Below are positions 55,044-64,000 of a DNA stretch of 64,000 nt, piece by piece. Made by a program: the position numbers and the translations under genes. The stretch comes from Smallanthus sonchifolius (lineage: Eukaryota; Streptophyta; Magnoliopsida; Asterales; Asteraceae): the NCBI GenBank assembly GCA_023525975.1, contig CM042035.1, forward strand, positions 32,455,001-32,519,000. The letters are read 5' to 3'. Position 1 is the stretch's first letter, and the number at the start of each line of letters is the position of its first letter. Below the pieces are notes generated by a model. The model did no database searches. It was not told where the DNA came from and saw only the letters and a program-made list of their open reading frames with translations.

Positions 55044-56715
55044 ATGATAAAACACACTAATCATGATGAAGACACATTAGTTATTGAAGAATTGAAAGAT
55101 AGAGACGAGAGTGAAAAAACAAAATCGTCTATTGAAGAACCACCCACATTGGAGCAAAAAGAGCTTCCTCCTGACCTTTCATATGCCTTTTTAGACAAGG
55201 AATCTAAGCTTCCGGTCATCATCTCCTCCAAATTAAAAGATGATGAAAAAGAAAAATTATTCGCAGTATTAAAAAGGCATAAGAAGGCCATTGTATGGAA
55301 ATTGATGGATCTTAAAGGAATAAATCCATCATTCCGCACACACAAGATACTCATGGAAGAAAACTACAAGACTAGTGTGCAACACCAAAGGCGGCTTAAT
55401 CCAAAAATGCAAGAGGTAGTGAAGAATGAAGTTATCAAATTACTTGATGCGGGGGTTATCTACCCTATCTCAGACTCTTCCTGGGTTAGTCCTGTACAAG
55501 TCGATACAAAGAAAGGAGGAATAATAGTAGTCACAAATGAGAAAAATGAATTAACACCAACCCGTATAGTCACAGGGTGGCGGGTGTGTATTGATTATCG
55601 TAAGTTGAATGATGCTACCAGAAAATATCACTTTCTGCTTCCCTTCATAGATCAAATGTTGGAACGACTATCTCGAAACATGTTCTATTGTTTTCTGGAT
55701 GGATTTTCGGGCTACTTCCAAATTCCTATTGCCCCCGAAGATCAGGAGAAAACCACGTTCACCTGTCCCTATGGCACCTTTGCCTATAGACGCATGTCGT
55801 TCAACCTGTGTAATGCTCCTGCTACATTTCAGTGATGCATGATCGCTATATTCCATGATATGATAGAAGAGTCAATGGAAGTATTCATGGATGACTTCTC
55901 AGTCTTTGGAAATTCTTTCGATCACTGTCTACAAAACTTGGAAAAGATGTTAGCAAGATGCGAGGAATCAAATCTGGCATTAAATTGGGAGAAGTGTCAC
56001 TTCATGGTCAAGGAAGGAATAGTTCGGGTCATAAGATTTCAAAAGATGGTATCGAAGTCGACAGAGGAAAAGTTGAAACTATATTAATACTGCCTCCACC
56101 AAACTCAGTAAAAGAAATAAGAAGTTTCTCGATCATGCAGGATTCTACAGAAGGTTCATAAAAGATTTCTCGTCAATTGCTAGACCACTAACTCAGCTGT
56201 TAGAAAAAGATCGACCGTTCCTGTTCTCCGACGATTGTTTGACAGCTTTTGAAACCCTAAAAAAGAAGCTCGTGGATGCGCCAATCATGACAGCACCTGA
56301 TTGGACAAAACCATTGCAAAAGGAAAAGCACTTCCACCCAATTCATTATGCAAGTAAAACCTTGAATGATGCTCAAGAAAATTACACTACCACTGAAAAA
56401 GAGTTATTAGTTGTGGTTTTTGCGTTCGATAAATTCCGCTCGTATCTAGTATTATCCAAGACCGCCATCTACATCGATCATGCAGCATTAAGACACCTCT
56501 TTAACAAACAAGATGCAAAGCCAAGGTTAATTAGATGGATTCTCCTATTACAAGAGTTTGACTTAGAGATCAAAGATAAGAAGGGAGTGGAGAACTTCGT
56601 GGCAGATCATCTATCTCGCCTTGAAAATACTCAGAAAACTCAGGAAATGGCCATAAATGATAGCTTCCCTCACGAATATATACTGCATGTGCAAGACATT
56701 GATGAATACCCTTGA
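55044..56715 (+). pseudogene. Athila reverse transcriptase and RNase H with a deletion
   Basis: RT: SWVSPVQVDTKKGG, GWRVCIDYRKLNDATRKYHF, CFLDGFSGYFQI, NLCNAPATFQ, a stop at 55833, then FMDDFSVFGNSFDHC with the active-site Asp pair. Frame shifts lie near 56020 and 56125. In RNase H the text jumps from TAPDWTKPL to KEKHFHPIHYASK, so the MCDASDFAVGAVLGQR block with the first catalytic Asp is deleted. TTEKELLVVVFAFDKFRSYL and ADHLSRLE remain. Confidence 0.88.
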
Positions 56716-56717
56716 TT

Positions 56718-57990
56718 TGTAGACATCGCAAACTTCCTAGCAAGTGGGATACTGGTAAAAGGAATGATGTTCCAAGAGAAAAAGAAATTTTTCGCAGAAA
56801 TAAAATATTACTTCTAGGAAGATCCATATCTGTTCCGTGTTTGCCTAGACCAAATAGTTCGGCGATGCATTTATGGGAAAGAAGCGCATGAGATACTGCG
56901 GCAATGCCATGAAGGACCAACGGGAGGTCACCATGGAGAAAATTACACGACAAAAAGGTCTTTGAGGCCGAATTCTTTTGACCTTCTGTTTTCAAAGACG
57001 CCCATAAACTTATAAGTACATGCGACTCATGTCAAAGGACAAGGGGTGTTTCAAAACGGGATGAAATGCCTCAAACAAGCATCCAAGTATGTGAAATATT
57101 CGATGTTTGGGGGATCAACTTTGTGGGTCCTTTTCCTCCATCAAAAGAAAATCAATATATCCTGGTAGCAGTGGACTACGTATCAAAATGGGTCGAGGCA
57201 CAAGCTATACCAACCAATGACGCAAAAGTAGTCATTCGGTTTCTCAAAAGGTTGTTTACTTGTTTTGGCACACCAAAAGTGCAAATTAGCGATAGAGGAA
57301 CACACTTCTGCAGCTCTCAATTAGAAAAGACCCTTAAGGCTATGGGTGTACTCAAAAGCTCTCCACACCTTACCATCCCCAAGCAAATGGTTAAGTCGAA
57401 GTCATAAATCGAGCAATCAATTGATTTTTGGAAAAAGTCGTGAGTCCAAATCGAAAGGACTGGTCCGATAAGCTTGAAGATGCATTATGGGCTCTGCGCA
57501 CAGCTTACAAAACACCCATATGGACTACCCCTTACCGAATGGTTTATGGAAAAACATGTCACCTTCCAATTGAAATTGAGCATAAAGCATATTGGGCACT
57601 TAAGGCGGTAAACTTAGAATTATCAAGCGTAGGGGAACATCGCCTTCTACAAATTCATGAATTAGATAAACTAAAAAATCAAGCATATATGAACTCAACA
57701 ATATACAAGGACAGAGGAAAAAGACTTCATGACAAGAAGCTAAAGAAAGGAGAATTTCAAGAAGGCGACAAAGCCTTACTTTACAACTCAAGACTACAAC
57801 TATTTCGAGGGAAGCTAAGATCAAAATGGACTAGACCTACATAGTCCGAAAGATATTCTCGTATGGAACATTGGAACTAGAGCATTCAGATGGAACAACC
57901 TTCAAAGTGAACGGTCGTCGAGTGAAACGCTACCTCGAAGGACCAATTGACCAAGAAGTGGATGATATTCCACTAGAAGAGAAAGACTAA
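56718..57990 (+). pseudogene. Athila integrase, first catalytic Asp lost
   Basis: The zinc finger (CHEGPTGGHHG ... CDSC) at 56905-57040 has frame changes. In the core, VWGINFVGPFP has Asn at codon 57117 in place of the catalytic Asp; ISDRGTHFC keeps the second Asp, and EVINRAIN in a shifted frame keeps Glu. The C-terminal part (LPIEIEHKAYWALKAVNLE ... KGEFQEGDKALLYNSRL) runs to a TAA at 57988. Confidence 0.87.
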
Positions 57991-59108
57991 TGCAACACGT
58001 ACGGATCAGGCTAAAGACGCATAAATAAACGTAGCGCTTCCGGGAGGCAACCCGGTGACCATGAATAAATTGAGAAGTTGGTGCATACGGCAGAAAGCAT
58101 GGACCTCAGGTTTGGTTTCTCTAAATTTAAGTTTCTAATTACTTCAGCCCCCAGGTATGCCTTCTCTACTAGGACCTTAGTAGCTTAACTACTATCTTTT
58201 ATTTTCCTTGATCATTTTTATGTTTCTTTTATGTTTCAGGTAGAATAACATCACCATGTTATCTCTCTACTTTGAGGAGTTACACTCCAACTCTACGAGC
58301 CTGGAGTCGGAAGCCACATCAAGTTTCTGAGAAATTCGATGAAGTCTTTGAAGCAACGTGTTAACAAGAAGTTGATAGGCACAACCTGACAGCAATAATA
58401 AGTTTTGGCTTTAGGTTATATATCGAATTGATCGGGGGAGTACCAGTTTCTTTTCCCCTAAAACTCCATGCATTTAAATTCCTACATAACATAACATTCC
58501 ATTACATGCATTTGTACATTGAGGGCACTGCACATTTTTAAGTGTGGGGTGGGGAATTAGAGATTCAGGACTGTTAACCTTAAAGCAGTAAAATTTAACT
58601 TGTGATTTTCTACCCATTTGACTAAAACATTACAAAAACTTACCTTTTATAAAACCCGAAGAAAAATTCAAAAAAATATTTAAACCCTTTTTAAACAAAA
58701 ACCTCTTGGAGTTTGCACCTATTAAATAAAATGAAGACATGAGAAGTAGAAATAAACGGAAATTATGCGTAATAAATCACTAAACCCTATCCCATTCGTT
58801 TCCATGTGAGAATAATCTGAGCATTTTCACAAGTATTATTATCATTATTTTTGCATGCACTTTCGTTTGGTATGTTGAGTGTTTATTCGATTGAACTCTA
58901 TGCATAATTAGAACTTGTATGACTTATACATATCAAGACCATGAACTAGAGAAATTATGAAAATGATTGAAGCACCTAGGACTTTATTACCCTTATTATC
59001 CAAAAATCAAACAAAATATTATCCGCCTAGATAGCCCTCCGAGCCTTAGCCTTTTCTTTTCTAAAACCCATACCTCTCACCCAACCAGCTTTTCACAAGC
59101 ACTGGTTA
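57991..59108 (+). other. 3' non-coding region with hairpin/polypurine module
   Basis: GTACATTG, loop AGGG, and CACTGCAC (two mismatched pairs) at 58514-58533 are followed by AAGTGTGGGGTGGGG at 58540. The order is the same as at 6944 and 7017 in the other Athila element. There is no gene. Confidence 0.55.
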
Positions 59109-59785
59109 TTGGCTAACTATCTTCAAAATGGGAAAATTATCTTAAGTTGTGATTTCAATTTCATTATCATCGGGATGACTTTGGAAATAATATGTCCTAC
59201 TCAGAAGAATTGGAATATACAAATGGTGGATGCATTAGGAAATTATCCGAACTATCTGCAGGAAAATTCAAGGAAATATTATTTCAAGGAAATTGAGGAA
59301 ATAGGAGTATTGAAAAAGTTGTCTTTTAAAAAAAAGTTGGTCTTTTACCGAGAGACCTTAAAGAACTGGACATGCATTCTTTTGATTTCAATTTGCTTTC
59401 CTGCCTTTATTTCGCAAAGCCTGAATTACCAACCGAACTCCGAGAAAAGATTTTTCAAGCAACCAGTGATGTAAGAAAATGGTGGCGCAAGCAAGAACAA
59501 TTGCCACCCTTCTGCGGCTTGTCAAAAAGTGCCGATAAAAGAAGAGCCAAAAGATATGGTAAATGTAGAAAATGTGGCAACTGGAGCCACAATGGAAAGT
59601 GTAGCAAGAATCAATCTGACTCCCAAAAAGAGTATACACATCTGATCGAAGTAGGAGCTATTAGGCTGCGAGCCGAAAGAACTATACGAAAAGGCAGCAA
59701 TGTGTATTACGCAATAAGGGACGTGTTGAACCTGATGAGAGATCTTGGTCTTGGCAATCTGACCATAAACGAGCCCTCGGATTAG
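59109..59785 (+). pseudogene. Unrecognised zinc-knuckle ORF in the env position (two overlapping frames)
   Basis: Frame 59109-59474 and the overlapping 59372-59785 (137 aa) look like one gene with a frameshift near 59370. The second part holds RKWWRKQ, then a basic KRRAKRYGKCRKCGNWSHNGKC (CX2CX4HX3C knuckle preceded by Arg/Lys), then a helical tail ending LTINEPSD. It does not resemble the ORF at 5248. Basic-plus-knuckle modules are found in nucleic-acid-binding proteins, including those of some filamentous plant viruses, so an old viral insert is possible, but I cannot name the family. Confidence 0.45.
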
Positions 59786-60306
59786 TATACCCTCATAATC
59801 TGAGTACTGTAGAGGGACCTTTTAGTACTTTCTATTTTAAGCCATGAGGTCGTAGCTGAGTGATTCGCGATAGCTGCAGCCCTTCAAACCCCTTTAAAAC
59901 CCCTAAAAATCCAAAAAAGATTTTCATTTTCACCTTTAGTTTTACTTTAGCCACATTACAACCCTTTAAAGTCCTCTTGATTCATGCATACTACTTAGTT
60001 GGTTGGTGGAGACTTGATTTGCATACAAGCTTATGACCATTGCATAATTGGATTCGAACTCGAGTGTCTCATTTAGCTTACATTATCCATATATATAACC
60101 CAGGAGTTGAGTGAACATTGTGAGTAGTGAGGAGTTTTTGCATAATCAACGTTCTAGTAGGCTTGTCATGGATTTCATCATCTTAAAACAAGAAAAACAC
60201 AAAAACAAAATAAGCAGCTCAAGAGTTATCCTGGAGTCTCAACACTAGATGAAATTCCATTACCTTTGTAAAGTTTTTAGTTATAGGTGTGATCATGCAT
60301 GAGTTT

Positions 60307-60343
60307 ACTAGAGGACAAGCAAAGTTTAACTGTGGGGGTGTTA
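60307..60343 (+). promoter_or_regulatory. Degenerate hairpin and polypurine tract at the 3' LTR
   Basis: CTAG-AGGA-CAAG (one mismatch) then AACTGTGGGGGTGTTA up to TGATATG. It corresponds to 8434-8471. Confidence 0.65.
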
Positions 60344-61951
60344 TGATATGTCATCATTTATACATATTTAATATACATAATAATCCCACATTATGGTACT
60401 AATTGAATAATAACCTTGCAATTTATGCTTAAAACACGTATATTTTGTAATTGCAGGTTATTCGGTGTTAAAAATACAAATCAAGCTAAATCCTATCAAA
60501 AACACCAAAAATTCAAGCTTCTTGAAGGTTCATTCCCGGAGCATTGACCCCCCCAAGAAGTCAAAATTAGTCAACAATAAGCTACAAGACAAAACTTGGG
60601 AAAAGAATGGGGATGCATGGTCGTGCATTGCCCTCTCCTGCTCCCCACGGCCTAGTACCGTGTCCTCTGTACCCTGTTTGATTCCCTAGGCCTTTGCACG
60701 ACCATCGTGCATTGCACATTTTGAGGCCTATAAATAGGAGGCTTGAGTTCTTCATTACACACACCAATCCAGAGCAAAATAACACTCAAGAAGAGAGCTT
60801 TCTCGTAGTTAGAGTAGAGAGTAGAGGGGCTCTTGCTCCTTGTTTCACAATAGGGGAAACTACGAAACACATCATTACGCTAGTCGTTATGGCCATTCGT
60901 GGCTAAAACTTCTTTGTATTGCTAGGGTGAAGATGATGTTTGGTGCATGTTAATGTTTAACCTATTAGTGAAGTGGTATGTTTATGTCTTTAACTAATTT
61001 GTTTTCAAAAACCATCTTTTGATGGGCTTTTATTGTTGTCTAAATCCGTCTTTATATTTGTGAGTGTCTTGATTTTTAAAGAGTAAGATCGTAAAACCAT
61101 TTTTAATGAAACTTCCTTTGAAACTCCTACGTCTTTATACGAGCAGATATTGATAAGCCAAGGGTTGGTCTATACTTCTAAGATCGTACGTCTTTATACG
61201 AGATTATTATGCGACCAAGAATTGGTTAACTCATGTTGGGAACGGTACGTCTTTATACTTGGTCCCATTGTTACACCGCCTCCCGGTGAGCAAAATATAA
61301 TCACCTATTTAACTTTAATATAAAGCATTTTGAGTCTGATGTCTTTAACCAACCCTGAGATGACCATTTGATGGGTTGAGCGTAAATGTTGTCGCTAACG
61401 GGAGGCACTACCACTTTTTAAAGAATATAATTTGCAAATCAAATGTAGTGAGGACAAGGCTCTAGCGGTATCCCGGGTCACAAGTTTGTAGTAGTCATAC
61501 CACTGAATTAGTTAACTTAACATTATCAAGTACCAAGCTGATTCGAATCCCGAAGTAAAACATTTCGTAATCTGATCATTTTCGCTTTATTTACTTTTCT
61601 GCTATTTACCATTCTACTAGTTACATTTCTATTACACACGTCACGCACATTTTTACTTTTATGTTATTTACTTTACCGTCATTTACTTTTCTGTTCCACA
61701 AGCACACAAAACCCACTCACTAATTAATTCGGCTAAACAATAACAAAAGTTGAGTATTGGAACTCAACCGTGTCCATTGGTTTGATACTTGGTTCTTACC
61801 TAACTATATTACGTTGCGATAGGTACACTTGCCTATTGTGTGTGTTTTAAGTTAATGTAACTATCATTTTATAAATTTAAAACCCGATCTTGTGAAATCA
61901 TCCTAGAAATATATTTACTTATATTTTTACTATATTGAAACAAACACATCA
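60344..61951 (+). repeat. 3' LTR, full length (1,608 bp)
   Basis: TGATATGTCATC ... ACACATCA. U3 holds palindrome relatives (GCATGGTCGTGCA at 60615, GCACGACCATCGTGC at 60696) just before TATAAATA (60729). The right border touches PPR coding sequence in the minus frame. Confidence 0.88.
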
Positions 61952-62403
61952 TTGGCACATAAGTTTAAACATCTCATATGCTTTCTCAACTTGTTTGTTT
62001 TCAACCAACCCTTTAACCATAGCATCATACGCAACAGTATGTCGTTCAGAATTGGTTATAAATACCGACAATGCATCACTAGACCACCCATATTTCATGT
62101 TCATCGAATCAAGCGAGTTAGAAACAAAAGAAACATCTGCATACCCGAGAATCACCGACTATGAATGTATTTGTTTACCTACATTAACCGCCAACAGACT
62201 AGCACACGCGCTAACAGCACTAGCATACACAAACTCATTTGCCTCCTCAACTTTCATTCGAGAGAAGAGTTGAATCGCCTTTAACGGTCTCCCGGCTTGA
62301 TCATAACCGGAAATCATAGCAGACCAGCTTACATGGTTTCTATCAGGCATTTCATCGAACACTTGGCATGCAAATTCGATTTTGCCACATTTTGCATACA
62401 TGT
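61952..62403 (-). pseudogene. PPR protein, middle part
   Basis: On the minus strand: MYAKCGKIEFACQVFDEMPD, RNHVSWSAMISGYDQAG, KAIQLFSRM, VYASAVSACASL, GKQIHS, a stop at 62157, then VSFVSNSLDSM, HTVAYDAMVKGL, KAYEMFKLMCQ at the Athila border. These are P, L and S type PPR repeats of about 31-36 residues in series. About 60 codons expected before HNLVSWNTL (52519) are missing. Upstream repeats lie beyond the next element. Confidence 0.8.
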
Positions 62404-63967
62404 TGTCACACCTCGTCTCAGGTACCCCCTGGACGTGTGCGAGCCTGATTGGTATCTTTGTTCTTTGATTTCAGATTTTTTATAAAATACAGCGGAAGTC
62501 TTTTACAAAGGTTCGTCTCCTCATTTTTTTCAACCTCAAGGGTTGTAATTGTAAATACCAAAACTCCGTTGGAAAACAAAAGCCTTGTATTTACTTCATA
62601 AGCATAGGGTTTCAATACCCTTTTCATTTGATTACAAAACATTGTTTGAAATCAAATACATGATGAGCCATTGGAAATAGTACAACACATGGTTGATTAG
62701 TTCCCTGGTCTTATCTCCTTTCTTTAGGATTTCCATTTACACGAGGCCTTAGAATCCTACGTGCATTCCATCCTTTTTCCTGTGTCAGATCTCATGTCTG
62801 CCCATACTCCCTTCTCATCATATTTTAACCATTACGTGGAAAACATTTTGAAAATAAAACGTCTGCGCGAACGCTGGTGAATACAATATCTTGACTTTAA
62901 AATCATTTGGCACAAACAAGTATTAATTTCATAATAACAACTTCCTGTTCAATCTACACACTCAGCAGGCCCGTCCTGCTCAATCGCACCACAGTATACA
63001 CTGGCGTCATAGCTTATAACAGCGGACAGGTCTACGCCTCCGGATTTGTTATAAGATAAGCACCAGCCGCAATCCGGGAATTTCACCTGAGACCCGTGTA
63101 TCCTTTGCAAGTTTTACGTATACCTATGTCCTGAATGCTTGTTCGTAGAAGAACGTTGAGCATTACTTCATTAACCTTTATTTGGTCATTTTCGCAAATA
63201 AAATGTTTGACTCAAGTTTTTAAAGAGATAAAGTATTCACCTTGTTTGTAGGAATGAGCCTATAGAGTCAAAGCTTAACGTCTAGCTTCTTAACTTGCTT
63301 TCTCTAGCGTACCCGCACTTCTAGGAGCATTTCTTCTTAAACCGAGCACTACGAGGAGAGGGAGTCGAACTGGGAATGTCGGGAGTGGACTAGAGGGGCT
63401 CTGGAATGAGTTTTGAGTGTAAAGGACGAGTTGAGGATGAAGAAAATGAATGGAGTCGTTCAACTATTTATAGGTTGTCATTCGAGTCCATGTCGGACCG
63501 ATATGGCTAGGGATGTCGACCACGCCAGCCCTAGATGTCTTAATCTGATTGGACCGAACATATTTGGCGGCATATCGGACCGATATGTGGACTATGTCGG
63601 TCCGATATCCAGACCCTTGTCCCATCATTAGGGCTGAGTCACTAAATACGTGTCAACACCACATTTTACGGTTGAAAGGAGGTTGTCGGACCGCTATGGA
63701 TCGATGTCGGTCCGCTAACAGACTTAACCACTTATTTCGGACCGATATGAACTTAGATGTCGGTTCGCTATCAGGCTTAGTTTAACCTCGGTCCGATATC
63801 ATAACTTAGGTTACTTCAGACCGATATGAAGTACGATGTCGGTCCGATATCAACTTAATTTCATAAGTTTTCTATGTTTTCAACCCTATACTTTGGTGTA
63901 TTTACACTTATAATCCCTAGGGTTTACCTTTTGTCAAATTTTGGACATTTTTATGGCAGGTGTTAAA
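62404..63967 (-). repeat. 3' LTR of a Tekay/Del-like element (1,564 bp), minus strand
   Basis: On the minus strand it starts (T)TTAACACC after a purine tract and ends GGTGTGACA at 62404, forming the usual inverted ends. TATAAATAG (63472-63464 reversed) has a repeat cluster upstream. The left end abuts PPR codons directly. Confidence 0.75.
63464..63855 (-). promoter_or_regulatory. U3 cluster of TCGGACCGATATG-type inverted units and TATA box
   Basis: Eleven units of CGGACCGATATG or its mirror CGGTCCGATATC occur at 63493-63850, several as head-to-head pairs 15-25 bases apart. On the minus strand they stand upstream of TATAAATAG. Confidence 0.65.
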
Positions 63968-63968
63968 T

Positions 63969-64000
63969 CCTCCCCTCCTTGTTTTAAACTCGTCCTCGAG
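63969..64000 (-). other. Polypurine tract and pol end of the Tekay-like element
   Basis: The minus strand reads AAGGAGGGGAGG before the LTR and CTCGAGGACGAGTTT before that, the usual end of the internal region in this lineage. The rest lies outside the window. Confidence 0.65.

Larger units (their letters stand above)
52520..61951 (+). mobile_element. Athila-type Ty3/gypsy element inserted in the PPR gene
   Basis: Order: 5'-truncated LTR (52520-53730), primer-binding site, short gag-like ORF, protease, RT, RNase H, integrase, a zinc-knuckle ORF pair (59109-59785), hairpin/polypurine modules and a full 3' LTR (60344-61951). The LTRs are very alike where both exist, apart from a roughly 20-bp gap near 60950, so the insertion is fairly young. 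It lacks the first 376 bases or so of the left LTR and much of gag. Confidence 0.88.

Overview
This window is repeat-rich nuclear DNA of a flowering plant. Pointers are plant-type LTR retrotransposons (Athila, Tekay/Del and Sirevirus-like lineages), PPR gene exons, introns with GT/AG borders, Helitrons and a MULE/OTU-type fragment. The repeat style suggests a large-genome dicot, perhaps Asteraceae; that family guess is weak. No intact cellular gene was found: the cellular sequences present (a PPR gene, a PGES2-like gene fragment, an OTU-like protease) are broken or captured.

Layout: 1-10213, an Athila-type Ty3/gypsy element with its left end outside the window, decayed gag-pol, an intact extra ORF (5248-6600) and a 3' LTR. 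It sits in a Tekay/Del-like gag-pol (10214-12518), which is cut in turn by a second Tekay-like LTR plus leader (12519-15767). 15768-16973 is a patchwork of a copia LTR and an Athila LTR fragment. 16974-about 23520 is the 3' part of a Sirevirus-like copia element on the minus strand. 23520-30882 is AT-rich DNA with Helitrons, a foldback element and LINE relics. 30883-44214 is a plus-strand Sirevirus-like element; 44220-47222 is a short non-autonomous minus-strand relative. 47223-51880 holds an OTU pseudogene, a small Helitron, a Tork-type LTR and an RTE LINE fragment. 51881-62403 is one PPR gene split by an Athila element (about 52520-61951), and 62404-64000 is the 3' end of a Tekay-like element that cuts the same gene again.

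Main observation: the extra ORF downstream of pol is preceded by the same module in three elements from two superfamilies (Athila at 4455-5250, Sirevirus-like at 39715-40571, Sirevirus-like minus at 21442-20570). The order is: cluster of short CG-containing inverted repeats, TATA-like box, short leader, GT splice donor, intron of 575-599 bp holding a second repeat cluster, AG acceptor, ATG. The same family-specific repeat clusters lie just upstream of the TATA box in most LTRs here. The extra ORF thus seems to have an internal LTR-like promoter and a 5'-UTR intron. A second recurrent signal is a hairpin with an AGGG/AGGA loop next to each AAGTGTGGGG-type polypurine tract of the Athila elements, with stem changes that keep pairing.

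All calls come from reading the sequence and given translations; no search, alignment program or folding program was run.
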